From positions 1 to 64,000 of the forward strand of contig JABHBK010000016.1 in assembly GCA_018673915.1 (NCBI GenBank): DNA of 64,000 nucleotides. The letters run 5' to 3'. A program made the position numbers and the translations under genes. Origin of the DNA: Nitrospina sp. (GTDB lineage: Bacteria; Nitrospinota; Nitrospinia; Nitrospinales; VA-1). The notes beneath the pieces are model-generated. The model searched no databases, had not been told where the DNA came from, and worked only from the letters and a program-made list of their open reading frames with translations. Below are positions 11,011 to 21,762 of the stretch, piece after piece (the first letter of the stretch is position 1; every line of letters begins with the position of its first letter).

Positions 11011-11805
11011 TCAGCGATAGATAATTTGCACTTTTCCTTTACGGTTGGCCTTGAAAGCCGCCAAGGTGGTCGCTTCCCCCAACAAGTTCATCGCCAAATC
11101 CAAAACTTTTAATTCGGGGAAGTATTGTGACTCAATCAAGGCGATTGCTCCCTGATCGGTAATACTATTTTGCCCCAGATACAACGACTCCAGCTTTGGA
11201 AAACTTTGCGAATTAGCCAAGGCCTGTGCCCCGCCATCTCCAATTTCGTTACGGAACAAATTCAACGTCACTAATTGTGGCAACTCATTGGCAGAAGCAA
11301 GAAACTCGGCCCCCGCCGGGGTGATCAAGTTATCGTTCAGCATCAGGGTTTTCAGGTTCATGAAATTTTTAGAAACCACCATCAACTCGATACTGTCATC
11401 ACTGATTTCGTTCTTCCACAGCTTCAATGATTCCAGCTGCTTCAAATATGGTGAATCCGAAATAGCTTTCAGGCCCAGGTCGCCCAACAAATTCCCCCAC
11501 AAATCCAAATGCTTCAAACCAGCCAGATGCGGAGACTTTGCAAGCGCCTTCATACCCCCAGATCTAATATTATTTCCCTGCAGGTAAAGAGTGGTGATTT
11601 CAGAAAGAGACTCCATCTTAGCCAATTGTTTGGCCCCCTTTTTACCAATTTTCAATCCGCTGAGGTCCAGAGTCTTGCCGTCATGACTGATACGCTTGGT
11701 GATTAAAGTGGAAAAATCCTCAGCCCACACTAACAAGGGGGTAGTCAATATGAAAACCAGAAGGGAAATTGCGCTGAGAAGAGGTTTTATTCGGGGCTCT
11801 AACAT
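11011..11805 (-). CDS. Secreted leucine-rich-repeat (RNI-like) protein
   Basis: Repeats LKHLDLWGNLLGDLGLKAISDSPYLKQLESLKLWKNEISDDS; signal-like N-terminus. Confidence 0.85.
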   Translation of the reverse strand: MLEPRIKPLLSAISLLVFILTTPLLVWAEDFSTLITKRISHDGKTLDLSGLKIGKKGAKQLAKMESLSEITTLYLQGNNIRSGGMKALAKSPHLAGLKHLDLWGNLLGDLGLKAISDSPYLKQLESLKLWKNEISDDSIELMVVSKNFMNLKTLMLNDNLITPAGAEFLASANELPQLVTLNLFRNEIGDGGAQALANSQSFPKLESLYLGQNSITDQGAIALIESQYFPELKVLDLAMNLLGEATTLAAFKANRKGKVQIIYR

Positions 11806-11813
11806 AAAGTCAG

Positions 11814-11930
11814 GTTAACAAATACTTGAAGACAGTGTAAACAGATTTGTTCAGGCTTTAAATGTGCTGGAAAAGGTTCCATTAGTTCTGGCAACCCCCA
11901 CCCTCTCCTGATCCTTAACAGGAATCGTCC
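11814..11930 (-). pseudogene. Degenerate duplicate of the 3' end of the glycosyltransferase gene at 14252..14935
   Basis: 11817-11930 (taacaaatacttgaaga...ggctttaa..gtgc.ggaaaaggttcc...cacccctctcc..gaat..tcc) aligns by eye with 14258-14372 in the same orientation, with scattered substitutions and at least one 1-nt indel. Confidence 0.75.
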
Positions 11931-11982
11931 AATAGCAGGCATTTATCATTCAACCAACGGAAATAATACCTATAATATTAAA

Positions 11983-12510
11983 ATGATTAGCAAAATTGAA
12001 ATTCGCGAAAGTCGCCCCAATGATATCACCGGGATCGAACAACTGTATGTGGACTCCTTCCCCGACGAGGACCTGTTACCGCTTGTTAGGGAACTTCAGG
12101 ATTTTGGGCAGGGCGTGATATCACTCGTTGGGATACGTGAAAAGGAAATCGTAGGGCATATCAGCTTCACGTTTTGCCACGTTGAGGGAGGGAAGAATAG
12201 GGTCGCGCTTTTAGGCCCGCTCGCGGTAACACCACCTTTGCATAAGCAGGGGATCGGAAGCACATTGGTTCAGATGGCTTTTAAGCACTTGGAAAACTCT
12301 AAAGTTGGCTATGTATTTGTTCTCGGTGACCCAGCTTATTACAGTCGCTTTGGATTCAAGGCAGAGGACAAAGTCGTTACACCTTATCCATTACCGACGG
12401 AATGGCAAGGAGCATGGCAGTCCATCCGCCTGTGCGATGCAGAAACGCCTCATGAGGGAAAACTGTCTGTGCCAGAACCATGGCGTCAAATTGCGCTCTG
12501 GACTTCTTGA
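11983..12510 (+). CDS. GNAT family N-acetyltransferase
   Basis: IEIRESRPNDITGIEQLY...LLGPLAVTPPLHKQGIGSTLVQMAFKHL...VFVLGDPAYYSRFGF motifs. Confidence 0.9.
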   Translation: MISKIEIRESRPNDITGIEQLYVDSFPDEDLLPLVRELQDFGQGVISLVGIREKEIVGHISFTFCHVEGGKNRVALLGPLAVTPPLHKQGIGSTLVQMAFKHLENSKVGYVFVLGDPAYYSRFGFKAEDKVVTPYPLPTEWQGAWQSIRLCDAETPHEGKLSVPEPWRQIALWTS

Positions 12511-12680
12511 CTTACTAACCCCCCTGCTTACCCAAGCCAGAAGCAGACATCATTGAATTCCCCCTTCGTGTCAATAACGACATGTCTCCGTTCGGCCAAA
12601 AGCGGACATTCAATTATATTTTAAAAACATTTTAAAAGAATGATGCATTGGGTTTACAAAGGTATGATCAAATTTCCTAT

Positions 12681-13091
12681 TCAGGTTTTTTGTCTTTGGA
12701 ATCCTGTTTTTTTAGGGCCAAAGATTCTATTGTACACCCACCATAATGGGTAAAGAGGGGGGAAGCTGGTCATGATAAACCCTTTATTCGGCTCACGAGG
12801 TTGTTTCATGACCTTGAAACCGACATAACCCAGAAATAATGCAAACGCAAAAAACTCGAAGGAAACAACAATCTCTTCCATTGGATCTGCTATGTATTCA
12901 ACACCATTGACAGTTGCTGCCATATTTCCTTCACTAAAAGGAATTAGCAAACTAATAATAGCAAAACCTATAGATATGATTCTGCAACTGATCCTTAATC
13001 TATTATAAGCTAAAGGATCTTTAGGGATAATTAGCTTCCAAAATTTTCCTGGTAATGTACCCATATGAATTTCCAAGGGTTGGCTACGCAA
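12681..13091 (-). CDS. Hypothetical small membrane protein
   Basis: 136 aa ORF with two or more hydrophobic segments; no recognised family. Confidence 0.45.
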   Translation of the reverse strand: MRSQPLEIHMGTLPGKFWKLIIPKDPLAYNRLRISCRIISIGFAIISLLIPFSEGNMAATVNGVEYIADPMEEIVVSFEFFAFALFLGYVGFKVMKQPREPNKGFIMTSFPPLYPLWWVYNRIFGPKKTGFQRQKT

Positions 13092-13222
13092 TTAATTCAT
13101 GTATCACTTATTGTCCGCTTTGGGTCGTTTGCGGTCTTACGATTGAATTCTAACTGTTCGGTGAGAAAAATAAAAGTAGGTGCGCAGGAAAGGTCTGTTT
13201 TCGGTTGCCATTGATCAGGTTT

Positions 13223-14050
13223 TTATCGATGTTTCTCCGCTTTGACCGCAAAATCAGCTAGGGTTTCGGTTCCTTCAGCCACGATAATTTCTTGGGTATG
13301 TTCCCCCGCATAGGGGTGCCAGGCTGTCACCTTATACTTCCCCGCCGGAACCTGATCCAATTTGAATGATCCGTTGGCATCGGTAATGAAGAAATAGGGA
13401 TTCCAGATAATTCTCGCCTCTGCCTCCATATAATTATGCTGGCCGCATTGCAAAAAGAAATGTTTGTCTTTCCGCTTAAAACGTTTTAACGATTTTGTCG
13501 CATCCGCGATCAAAACCTCTGAGGATAATGGTTTGTTGAACAGGACTTTTCGACGGGCACCCGATACCAGGTATCCAATAGGGTTATGCAACACGCCTCC
13601 ATCATGGGTAGTCACAGTCAGGTTGCCGGTTTTTTCTCCTTTCCCTGTTTTCCTGATGACGGCAAGGGGGGGGGATATATCACAGTTTTTAAAATGAAAC
13701 ATTGTAAAGCCTTCCGTTTCGCTGTTCCTCCTCCAGGCTTTTCCTTGTCCAATATTTTCTATAAATACCACTGCATTCTGCAACAATCCGTTTGAGCTGA
13801 GAATTTTATGATCAAATCTCACTCCATCTTTAGCCTCTGGATGTTTTGAGCAAGTTTCTCCGTTTTTTTCTTTCATCAGATCTATGCGGACATCCTTGGG
13901 GGGGCCTTCGTATTGAACTACTCCGGAAACTGACCCTCCATTTGCAACCTCTTCTTCAACGTATTTGGATTTCCCGGCAGAAACATCCATCGTCGGTAAT
14001 ATTAATGGCAGGATGAAGGCAACTAATCCTGTTAAAAACTTCCTATCCAT
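13223..14050 (-). CDS. Secreted carboxypeptidase-regulatory-like (plastocyanin-like context) domain protein
   Basis: Signal-like start MDRKFLTGLVAFILPLILPTMDVSAG at 14050 (ORF extends to 14158). GSVSGVVQYEGPPKDVRIDL; QCGQHNYMEAEARIIWNPYFFITDANGSFKLDQVPAGKYKVTAWHPYAGEHTQEI. Confidence 0.75.
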   Translation of the reverse strand: MDRKFLTGLVAFILPLILPTMDVSAGKSKYVEEEVANGGSVSGVVQYEGPPKDVRIDLMKEKNGETCSKHPEAKDGVRFDHKILSSNGLLQNAVVFIENIGQGKAWRRNSETEGFTMFHFKNCDISPPLAVIRKTGKGEKTGNLTVTTHDGGVLHNPIGYLVSGARRKVLFNKPLSSEVLIADATKSLKRFKRKDKHFFLQCGQHNYMEAEARIIWNPYFFITDANGSFKLDQVPAGKYKVTAWHPYAGEHTQEIIVAEGTETLADFAVKAEKHR

Positions 14051-14160
14051 ATTGGTTCTTTTCCTGTTTAAACTTTGAAATAAATTCACAGCTTGCCCAG
14101 GGCCAAATATACCAGATTCCTGCAATTTGTGTGAGGTGCGGAAAACAGTTAAAGGCACTC

Positions 14161-14195
14161 AAGAGGTCACGGGTTCGATCCCCGGCAGCTCCACT
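14161..14195 (+). other. tRNA/tmRNA 3'-end remnant (T-arm plus acceptor 3' strand)
   Basis: aagaggtcacgggttcgatccccggcagctccac: T-loop TTCGATC flanked by GGG/CCC, then CAGCTCCA acceptor end. No complementary GGAGCTG 5' acceptor or full cloverleaf seen upstream. Confidence 0.6.
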
Positions 14196-14251
14196 TTGAA
14201 TAAGAAAATGTCCGCTATGGGTCGATAACGGAATAGTGTTCGAAAATAAAA

Positions 14252-14935
14252 TCAAACTAACAAATACTTGAAGATCGTATAAATAATTTTAGTGCCGGCT
14301 TTAATGGTGCCGGAAAAGGTTCCGGTGATTTTAGAAACACCCACCCTCTCCCGGTATTTCACGGGAATCTCCATGATTCGCAATCCCTTTTTAACCGCTT
14401 TGATCTGCATCTCCACGGTCCATCCAAAATTAGTATCCTGCATGGCAATGGCTTGCAAGGAATCATAACGAATAGCTCGAAACGGTCCCAGGTCGGTATA
14501 CTGATGTCGGAAAAACAGACGCATTAAAAATACGGCCAGTTGGTTGCCATAACGCGATTGCGGCAATAATGCCAAACGGCTTTGTGGAAGTATCATCCGG
14601 CTCCCCAAAACAAAATCCATTTCTCCGGCCTCAATAGGGGCAATCAACTTAACAATTTCTTCCGGATAATCACTAAAATCTCCATCCAGAAACACCACGA
14701 TATGGGGGCTATCTAATGCAGAAATTCCCTTCAGGCAGGCAGAACCATATCCTCTTCTTTTTTCGGCAACCACCCGCGCCCCCTTATCAAGAGCTGTTCG
14801 GGCAGTATTGTCGGTGGAATTATTATCCACAACAATGACTTCATGAATAAGATTTAACGGTAGAGCATCAAGAACCAGTCCGATGGACTTCTCTTCATTG
14901 AAAGCAGGAATGATAACAGAAATGCGGGAAGGCAT
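14252..14935 (-). CDS. Glycosyltransferase family 2 (dolichyl-phosphate/polyprenyl-type)
   Basis: MPSRISVIIPAFNEEKSIGLVLDALP...EVIVVDNNSTDNTA...VVFLDGDFSDYPEEI...VLGSRM. Confidence 0.9.
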   Translation of the reverse strand: MPSRISVIIPAFNEEKSIGLVLDALPLNLIHEVIVVDNNSTDNTARTALDKGARVVAEKRRGYGSACLKGISALDSPHIVVFLDGDFSDYPEEIVKLIAPIEAGEMDFVLGSRMILPQSRLALLPQSRYGNQLAVFLMRLFFRHQYTDLGPFRAIRYDSLQAIAMQDTNFGWTVEMQIKAVKKGLRIMEIPVKYRERVGVSKITGTFSGTIKAGTKIIYTIFKYLLV

Positions 14936-14953
14936 GGAGGCACATCCTCCGGT

Positions 14954-15751
14954 TTAAGAACAATTAGTCAGAGATTTTTTAATACCGGATACAAAGTCCG
15001 CAATGTTTCGATTGCGTTCCACCGGGTCGGAATGGGATTCGATCAACTTGACGATAGCGCTTCCAATAATAACACCATCGGAACATTGCGCGGCTTCCTG
15101 AGCCTGCTCCGGTCCGGAGATTCCAAAACCTACCAGAACAGGGAGCTGGACTTTACTTTTTATTTCTGTGACTTTCTCCTCAAGGTTTTTAGAGAGAGCC
15201 GATTGAGTTCCCGTTGTTCCCGTCAACGAAACATAATAAATGAAACCTTTACTTAGCTCACCAATGCGCTCGATCCGCTCCGGGGTACTGGTAGGGGCGA
15301 GAAGAAAAATCATATCCAGTTTTTTTTCGTTCGCATAGCCGAGAAACTCCTCTGCTTCTTCGGGAGGAAGGTCGGGAAGAATCACTCCATCCACACCCGC
15401 CTTGACGGCATCTTCTACAAATGCTTTCTGGCCATAAACAAAAATGGGATTAAAACTGCTCATCAGAACAATCGGCAGTTCAGACTCGCTCCTTATATCC
15501 TTTACCAACTCGATAATTTTTTTCAAGGTGGTTTTATTTTGTAAAGAACGATGCGAAGAAGCTTGAATGATAGGACCGTCTGCAAGAGGATCTGAAAATG
15601 GAACCCCAATTTCGATGAGATCGGCTCCACTTTTTTCTATCACAGAAAAAATTTCTTTAGACGCAGACAGATCAGGGTCCCCTGCCGTAAAAAAAGCAAC
15701 CAGGGCTTTATTGCCATTTAAACTATTGAACCTATCCTGTATCCGACTCAC
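14954..15751 (-). CDS. trpA: Tryptophan synthase alpha chain
   Basis: [54 protein letters not shown]. Confidence 0.98.
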   Translation of the reverse strand: MSRIQDRFNSLNGNKALVAFFTAGDPDLSASKEIFSVIEKSGADLIEIGVPFSDPLADGPIIQASSHRSLQNKTTLKKIIELVKDIRSESELPIVLMSSFNPIFVYGQKAFVEDAVKAGVDGVILPDLPPEEAEEFLGYANEKKLDMIFLLAPTSTPERIERIGELSKGFIYYVSLTGTTGTQSALSKNLEEKVTEIKSKVQLPVLVGFGISGPEQAQEAAQCSDGVIIGSAIVKLIESHSDPVERNRNIADFVSGIKKSLTNCS

Positions 15752-16947
15752 AACGAAACTCCCATTCTATCCGCCACCTGATTCACATCTTTGTCTCCCC
15801 TGCCTGAGAGACAAACTAAAATGATTTCATCCTTTTTCATAGTGGGAGCTATTTTCATTACATGCGCAATGGCATGTGAAGACTCAAGAGCTGGGATAAT
15901 TCCTTCTTTATGAGAAAGAAGTTTAAAACCTCCCATCGCTTCTTCATCGGTGATCGTTACATACTTAGCCCTGCCCGATTCCCTGAGATAACTATGCTCA
16001 CAACCCACTCCCGGATAATCCAATCCAGCCGATATCGAATGTGCTTCCGTCACTTGGCCATCTTCTTCATGCAGAAGATAACTCATCATTCCGTGCAGAA
16101 CTCCGGTGGACCCTTTAGTGAGGGACGCACCGTGTTTGTCCGTATCCAGCCCCAGACCAGCGGCTTCTACACCTACCAGGTTAACTTCTTCCTTTTCCAA
16201 AAACGGATAAAACAGTCCCATCGAGTTACTGCCTCCGCCTACACAGGCGACACAGGTGTTGGGCAGTCTGCCTTCGACCTCCAAAATCTGTTCGGTGGAT
16301 TCCTCTCCGATAATTTTCTGAAAATCCCTGACAATCATAGGATAAGGATGCGGGCCCACAACTGAACCAATAATATAATGTGTGCTCTCAACGGTGGTGA
16401 TCCAGTTTCTTATGGCTTCGCTGGTTGCATCCTTAAGCGTTCGTGTTCCAGCGGTAACAGGGATAACGTTTGCCCCTAAAAGTTTCATGCGAAAAACATT
16501 GAGTGCCTGCCTGCGCATGTCTTCCTCACCCATGAACACATCGCACTCCAGCCCGAACAAAGAAGCCGCCGTAGCCGTTGCAACACCATGCTGCCCCGCC
16601 CCGGTTTCGGCAATCACCCTCTTCTTTCCCATCCTCATTGCCAACAAGGCACTACCGATGGTGTTATTAATTTTATGTGCCCCGGTATGCGTGAGGTCTT
16701 CGCGTTTCAAATAAATTTTCGCACCACCAAGATGTTCCGTAAGCCGCTCGGCAAAATAAAGAGCAGTCGGACGACCGACATAATGCTTCAGGTAATAGTT
16801 AAGATCCTTTTGAAATTGCGGATCATTTTTTGCCTCCTCATAAACGCGCTCTAATTGTTCCAGAGCGGGCATCAGGGTTTCAATGACATACTTGCCCCCA
16901 AATTTTCCGAAATGCCCTTTAAGATCAGGCAGTTTATGCGGTTTCAT
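15748..16947 (-). CDS. trpB: Tryptophan synthase beta chain
   Basis: [49 protein letters not shown]. Confidence 0.98.
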   Translation of the reverse strand: MKPHKLPDLKGHFGKFGGKYVIETLMPALEQLERVYEEAKNDPQFQKDLNYYLKHYVGRPTALYFAERLTEHLGGAKIYLKREDLTHTGAHKINNTIGSALLAMRMGKKRVIAETGAGQHGVATATAASLFGLECDVFMGEEDMRRQALNVFRMKLLGANVIPVTAGTRTLKDATSEAIRNWITTVESTHYIIGSVVGPHPYPMIVRDFQKIIGEESTEQILEVEGRLPNTCVACVGGGSNSMGLFYPFLEKEEVNLVGVEAAGLGLDTDKHGASLTKGSTGVLHGMMSYLLHEEDGQVTEAHSISAGLDYPGVGCEHSYLRESGRAKYVTITDEEAMGGFKLLSHKEGIIPALESSHAIAHVMKIAPTMKKDEIILVCLSGRGDKDVNQVADRMGVSL

Positions 16948-17582
16948 GATTTACTCCCAGACTTGATATTATTCAAAAACGCTCGAACCTTTTCAGGGTC
17001 TTTAATTCCCGGCGATTTTTCCACTCCAGAACAAACATCAACCCCATACGGGCGAGCCTGACTAATGGCCTGGCGAATATTGCGAGGAGTGAGCCCTCCA
17101 GCCAAAATAACCGGTCCCACTTTTTTAGCAGGATGAACCAGGTTCCAGTCAAAAACTTTTCCTGTACCGCCATGCAGGTTCTCGGTAAATGTATCCAGAA
17201 GAAAACCGCTAACAGAATATTTCTCCAACTGCTTGATAGACTGGAGATCTTTAACTCGAAACGCCTTAATCACGCGACGTTGAATTTTCCGGCAATATGA
17301 CGGGGACTCTTCACCATGCAACTGCACCAAGTCCAGGCCGCAATATTCGGCAACCTTGTTCACCTGGTCAGCACTTTCATTGACAAAAACACCAACCGTG
17401 TCAACAAACGGCGGCAGTTTAGAAATTATTTCTCGAACTTCTTTCATGTTAACCGAGCGCGGACTTTTTTTGTAAAAAATAAAACCTACCGCATCCGCCC
17501 CCTGCTCGACCGCAAGCACCGCATCTTTCAACTGCGTCATGCCACAGATTTTAACTTTAACTTGTGAGTTCAGAGTCGCCAT
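16944..17582 (-). CDS. trpF: Phosphoribosylanthranilate isomerase
   Basis: [65 protein letters not shown]. Confidence 0.97.
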   Translation of the reverse strand: MATLNSQVKVKICGMTQLKDAVLAVEQGADAVGFIFYKKSPRSVNMKEVREIISKLPPFVDTVGVFVNESADQVNKVAEYCGLDLVQLHGEESPSYCRKIQRRVIKAFRVKDLQSIKQLEKYSVSGFLLDTFTENLHGGTGKVFDWNLVHPAKKVGPVILAGGLTPRNIRQAISQARPYGVDVCSGVEKSPGIKDPEKVRAFLNNIKSGSKS

Positions 17583-17624
17583 TATTAAAAGTAACTAATA
17601 TATAATTCCATTTTTCAGAGAGCG

Positions 17625-18443
17625 CTATTGCTCATTGCGTTCAGAGTCTTGCTGACCGTTGCCGATAAGTATTTTTAATTTTTCAGGAATGTTTTCCGAG
17701 GTCATCAAACTCTCACCAATTAAAAATGCATGAGCCCCGATTTTTTCAAATTCTTCTATCTCTTCTCTGCCGCGAATTCCACTTTCGCAAACCAGGGTAT
17801 TGCCGGGTTCCTGTAAAGCCATCGGGATAAGTCGTCTGGCGATATTCAAATCTGTTTTACCATTCGTCAGATCGCGGTTGTTGATACCAATCAAGCTGGC
17901 CTTGGCCTCAAAGGCTTTTTCCATATCCCATTCATTATGGGTTTCCACTAATGCTGGCAGGCCCAACTCCTTGCCCAACAAAAGCAAATCAGTCAGCTGG
18001 CTTTGGTCCAGCCAGGTGGCAATTAACAGAAACAGATCTGCTCCATACGCCCTCGACTCATAAACCTGATATTCATCACTGATAAAATCTTTACGGAGCA
18101 ATGGGATCGGGGCAATCGGCCTCACTTCTTCGAGTATTCCTATATTGCTTCCGAAATAATTGCTTTCAGTCAGAATTGATAGGGTGACCGCTCCATGCTT
18201 AACGTAATCGTCGGCGATTTCGCTGGCATTGAAATTTTCACGAAGTTCGCCCTTAAAAGGGGTACACCGTTTAATTTCTGCGATAACTTTTGAATGCTTC
18301 CCCTCATTCAGGGCCTTGAAAACATCCCGGATAGGTGCCTGATCCCCAATGCGCAGCTTGAGCTCAGGCAAAGGCAGGTTACGCTTCGTTTCTGCCAATT
18401 CCTTTTGTTTATCGGCGAAAATTTTATCAAGTATATTCGTCAT
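17625..18443 (-). CDS. trpC: Indole-3-glycerol phosphate synthase
   Basis: MTNILDKIFADKQKELAETK start at 18443 (ORF extends to 18560, overlapping trpD). VIAEIKRCTPFKGEL; PLLRKDFISDEYQVYESRAYGAD. Confidence 0.96.
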   Translation of the reverse strand: MTNILDKIFADKQKELAETKRNLPLPELKLRIGDQAPIRDVFKALNEGKHSKVIAEIKRCTPFKGELRENFNASEIADDYVKHGAVTLSILTESNYFGSNIGILEEVRPIAPIPLLRKDFISDEYQVYESRAYGADLFLLIATWLDQSQLTDLLLLGKELGLPALVETHNEWDMEKAFEAKASLIGINNRDLTNGKTDLNIARRLIPMALQEPGNTLVCESGIRGREEIEEFEKIGAHAFLIGESLMTSENIPEKLKILIGNGQQDSERNEQ

Positions 18444-18444
18444 T

Positions 18445-19458
18445 TTAAGCGTGGGTGATGCGGCACAAATCTTCCAACTTTTCTCGCGCTTTACCCGATT
18501 CAATGGAATTAGTAGCCAACTGAATTCCTCGTTCGAGAGAGTCGGCTTTTCCTGCGACATAAATTGCCGCCGCAGAATTTATAAGAACGATATCTCTTCT
18601 CGGCCCTTTTTCACCATCCAGTATTTTCTGGATCGTGGTGGCATTTTCCTCCGGGGTTCCCCCCTTGAGGTCATCGGAATCACAATAATTAAAGCCAAAT
18701 TTTTTAGGGTCGAGACTATAACTTGTGACTTCCCCATTTTTCAATTCTGCAACCTGACTTTCGCCGGTAAGAGTAATTTCGTCCAAACCATCGGAGCCAT
18801 GAACAACCAGAGCATGAAGGCAACCCAAATCTCGAAGAACTTCTGCCAGAGGTTGAACCCATTTCACATCAAAAACCCCCAGCACCTGAGCCTGGGCATT
18901 AGCAGGATTGGTCAAAGGGCCCAGTAGATTAAAAACAGTGCGAAAACCTAGTTCTTTCCGAACTCCTGCTGCATGCTTCATAGCTTTATGCATCAAAGGA
19001 GCAAACAGAAAACCAATACCCGCCTCATCCACGCAACGCTTTACAACAATGAGGTTGGCATCCAGGTTCACCCCAAGGCATTTCAAAACATCGGCGCTCC
19101 CGGAACGACTGGATACAGCCCGGTTGCCATGCTTGGCAACAATGACCCCAGCACCTGCCGAAACCAACGCACTGGCAGTAGATATATTAAAGGTGTCAGC
19201 ACCATCTCCACCTGTCCCGCAAGTGTCCACCAGATGGGTCGATTTGATATCGAGTTTTTCCGCTTTTGCCCGCATCACCTTGGCCGCCCCAACAATTTCC
19301 GGAACAGTTTCACCTTTTATATGTAATGCGGTTAAGAAAGCGGCCAATTGGGAGTCTGCCACCTCCCCTTCCATAATCTGAGTCATGGCAGAAAGCATTT
19401 CATCTTCGGATAGATCATTTCCATCCACAAGGGAATGAAGGGAAGCTTTAAACGTCAT
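18445..19458 (-). CDS. trpD: Anthranilate phosphoribosyltransferase
   Basis: [48 protein letters not shown]. Confidence 0.98.
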   Translation of the reverse strand: MTFKASLHSLVDGNDLSEDEMLSAMTQIMEGEVADSQLAAFLTALHIKGETVPEIVGAAKVMRAKAEKLDIKSTHLVDTCGTGGDGADTFNISTASALVSAGAGVIVAKHGNRAVSSRSGSADVLKCLGVNLDANLIVVKRCVDEAGIGFLFAPLMHKAMKHAAGVRKELGFRTVFNLLGPLTNPANAQAQVLGVFDVKWVQPLAEVLRDLGCLHALVVHGSDGLDEITLTGESQVAELKNGEVTSYSLDPKKFGFNYCDSDDLKGGTPEENATTIQKILDGEKGPRRDIVLINSAAAIYVAGKADSLERGIQLATNSIESGKAREKLEDLCRITHA

Positions 19459-20027
19459 GCGTGGTTTCCTTTAATAAAATTCCCCAGCAACTCCTTTCCA
19501 CATGCGGTCAAAATAGATTCCGGGTGAAATTGCACGCCCTCTACCGCAAGCTCCTTATGGCGAATTCCCATTATTTCATTATCATCACTCTCTGCAGAAA
19601 TTTCAAAACAGTCCGGCAGGTTTTTCCGGTTCAATACCAGCGAGTGGTAGCGAGTTGCCTCAAACGGATCGGGAAGATCTTTAAAAAGCGTTTTACCATC
19701 GTGCCGGATCATGGAAGTCTTGCCATGCATCAGGCGACCGGCTTTGATAATTTCTCCGCCAAACGCAACGCCCACCGACTGATGTCCCAGGCAAACGCCC
19801 AAAATCGGAATCTTCCCGGCAAAATGTTTAACCACTTCCACCGATACCCCTGCTTTCGCTGGAGTACAAGGACCAGGGGAAACAACGATCTTTTCTGGGT
19901 TCAGCTTTTCAATTTCCTTCACGCTTATCTGATCGTTTCTATCCACACGAATTTCGGCACCCAGTTCACCCATGTATTGCACCAGGTTATAGGTGAACGA
20001 GTCGTAATTGTCGATCATCAGAATCAT
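19455..20027 (-). CDS. trpG: Anthranilate synthase component II (glutamine amidotransferase)
   Basis: [46 protein letters not shown]. Confidence 0.97.
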   Translation of the reverse strand: MILMIDNYDSFTYNLVQYMGELGAEIRVDRNDQISVKEIEKLNPEKIVVSPGPCTPAKAGVSVEVVKHFAGKIPILGVCLGHQSVGVAFGGEIIKAGRLMHGKTSMIRHDGKTLFKDLPDPFEATRYHSLVLNRKNLPDCFEISAESDDNEIMGIRHKELAVEGVQFHPESILTACGKELLGNFIKGNHA

Positions 20028-21511
20028 ACCACCAACCCCTTTTCGGCTACTTCAATCGCTTTCAGCAAAGCCCGCCCCTTGTTCATGGTCTCTTCAAATT
20101 CTGTTTTTGGAACCGAGTCGGCAACAATTCCTCCACCCACACCAAGATAAGCTGTGTTTTCTTTAATCAGTAAAGTCCGAATGGCTATGGCCATATCCAT
20201 GTTACCGTTAAAACTGATATAACCCACCGCCCCGCCATAAAGTCCGCGCCGGGTCGGCTCCAACTCATCAATGATTTCCATGGCCCTTATTTTCGGAGCG
20301 CCGGATAGGGTGCCAGCAGGGAAAGCCGCTTGCAGAACATCAAAACAGTCCAGACCTTTTTTAAGTTTTCCGCGAACATTGGAAACAATATGCATGACAT
20401 GGGAATATCGCTCAATAGTAAAGCTTTCGTCCACTTCCACCGTACTGATTTCAGCCACACGCCCAATATCGTTTCTTCCCAAATCCACAAGCATGATGTG
20501 CTCAGCCAGTTCTTTTTCATCCTTTAACAAGTCTTGCTCCAACTCCCTGTCTTCCGCTTCGCTTTTTCCCCGCTTACGGGTTCCAGCTATGGGTCGAACT
20601 TCAACTTTTTCATCCTCCAGTCGAACCAGAACCTCCGGAGAAGAACCCACAACCTGAAGCTCACCGAACTTAAGATAATACATATAAGGAGAAGGGTTGA
20701 TGGTTCGCAGAGCTCGGTAAATATCAAACGGATCCCGGCTAATGGAAAATTTCAAGCGCTGAGAAAACACCACCTGAATGGCATCCCCTTCCAGAATATA
20801 TTGTTTGATCCGAATCACCGCCTGTTTGTGATCTTCCTCTTTCATGTTGGATTCAAAATTCAGCACAGACTCTGCGGTTTCATCAGGCTCTGAACTTCTG
20901 AGAAGAGGAGCTTTTAATTTTTCTTCCAGTGCGGATATTTTCTGGATAGTATTTTCATACACCGCAGATAAATTATCCCCCTCTACAAAAGCGTTCGAAA
21001 CAATTTTAATAGTCTGCGAAACATTATCGAACACCAGCAGAGTATCGGTGATGACGAACTGTGAGTCCGGCACATCAAGATCATCTATCGTTTGTTCGGG
21101 AAGCTCCTCAAAAAAGCGAACCATGTCATAACTGACAAACCCTACCGCTCCGCCTGAAAACCGGGGCAATCCCTCAGAAGGCACCGGCTGGTAGCGGGAC
21201 AAAATCTCCTTCACCGCTGAAAGTGGACTGCCCGACTGAATTTCACTTTCTTCCCGCTTGCCGTTTGCGATGACGGTCAAAGTCCGGCCCTTAGTGCTGA
21301 CAATGACCGAGGGGTCACAGCCCAAAATGCAATAACGCGCCCACTTCTCCCCGCCTTCGATACTCTCCAACAGAAAAGAGTATTCCCCTCCACTGATTTT
21401 CATATAAGCGGATACAGGCGTATCGAGATCAGCCAGAATTTCCTTATAAACAGGAATCAGGTTTCCCGATTTGGCTTTCTCTTTAAATTCTTCTAAAGAA
21501 GGTTTGAACAT
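20024..21511 (-). CDS. trpE: Anthranilate synthase component I
   Basis: [42 protein letters not shown]. Confidence 0.97.
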   Translation of the reverse strand: MFKPSLEEFKEKAKSGNLIPVYKEILADLDTPVSAYMKISGGEYSFLLESIEGGEKWARYCILGCDPSVIVSTKGRTLTVIANGKREESEIQSGSPLSAVKEILSRYQPVPSEGLPRFSGGAVGFVSYDMVRFFEELPEQTIDDLDVPDSQFVITDTLLVFDNVSQTIKIVSNAFVEGDNLSAVYENTIQKISALEEKLKAPLLRSSEPDETAESVLNFESNMKEEDHKQAVIRIKQYILEGDAIQVVFSQRLKFSISRDPFDIYRALRTINPSPYMYYLKFGELQVVGSSPEVLVRLEDEKVEVRPIAGTRKRGKSEAEDRELEQDLLKDEKELAEHIMLVDLGRNDIGRVAEISTVEVDESFTIERYSHVMHIVSNVRGKLKKGLDCFDVLQAAFPAGTLSGAPKIRAMEIIDELEPTRRGLYGGAVGYISFNGNMDMAIAIRTLLIKENTAYLGVGGGIVADSVPKTEFEETMNKGRALLKAIEVAEKGLVV

Positions 21512-21533
21512 AACGACTTTATAAGTTCACATT

Positions 21534-21562
21534 AAAATAAAAAAGCACAGGAAACCTGTGCT
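21534..21562 (-). terminator. Intrinsic-terminator-like hairpin about 30 nt upstream of trpE; candidate attenuator
   Basis: Perfect inverted repeat AGCACAGG-AAA-CCTGTGCT (21544-21562). On the minus strand it is followed by TTTTTTATTTT just before the trpE ATG. Confidence 0.75.
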
Positions 21563-21762
21563 CTAGCACCCGGAGTTCGGCAATAGCAACGTGTTTATTT
21601 TGCGTTCAATAGGCTTCACGGCTTAATGAATTCTTTCTCATCAGCCCAAAACTAGGGGGAAATATATTTAATATCAATCACTTAGAAACAAGACCTTAAC
21701 ATCACGTCAAAGCCGGTGTCAAGCAGTTTAGGGGGATGGTTTCGAGGGTAAGCGCTGAACTA

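Noticed and set aside
14043-14255. 70-aa ORF with SGAAGDRTRDLLSAFNCFPHLTQ
   Set aside because: It is the antisense translation of the tRNA/tmRNA-like remnant and its flank; such GDRTRD-type ORFs are typical spurious calls over tRNA sequence.
21610-21660. CTGATGAG...GTGAA on the minus strand, suggestive of a hammerhead ribozyme core
   Set aside because: No convincing stem II followed by GAAA, nor flanking stems I/III, could be found by eye.
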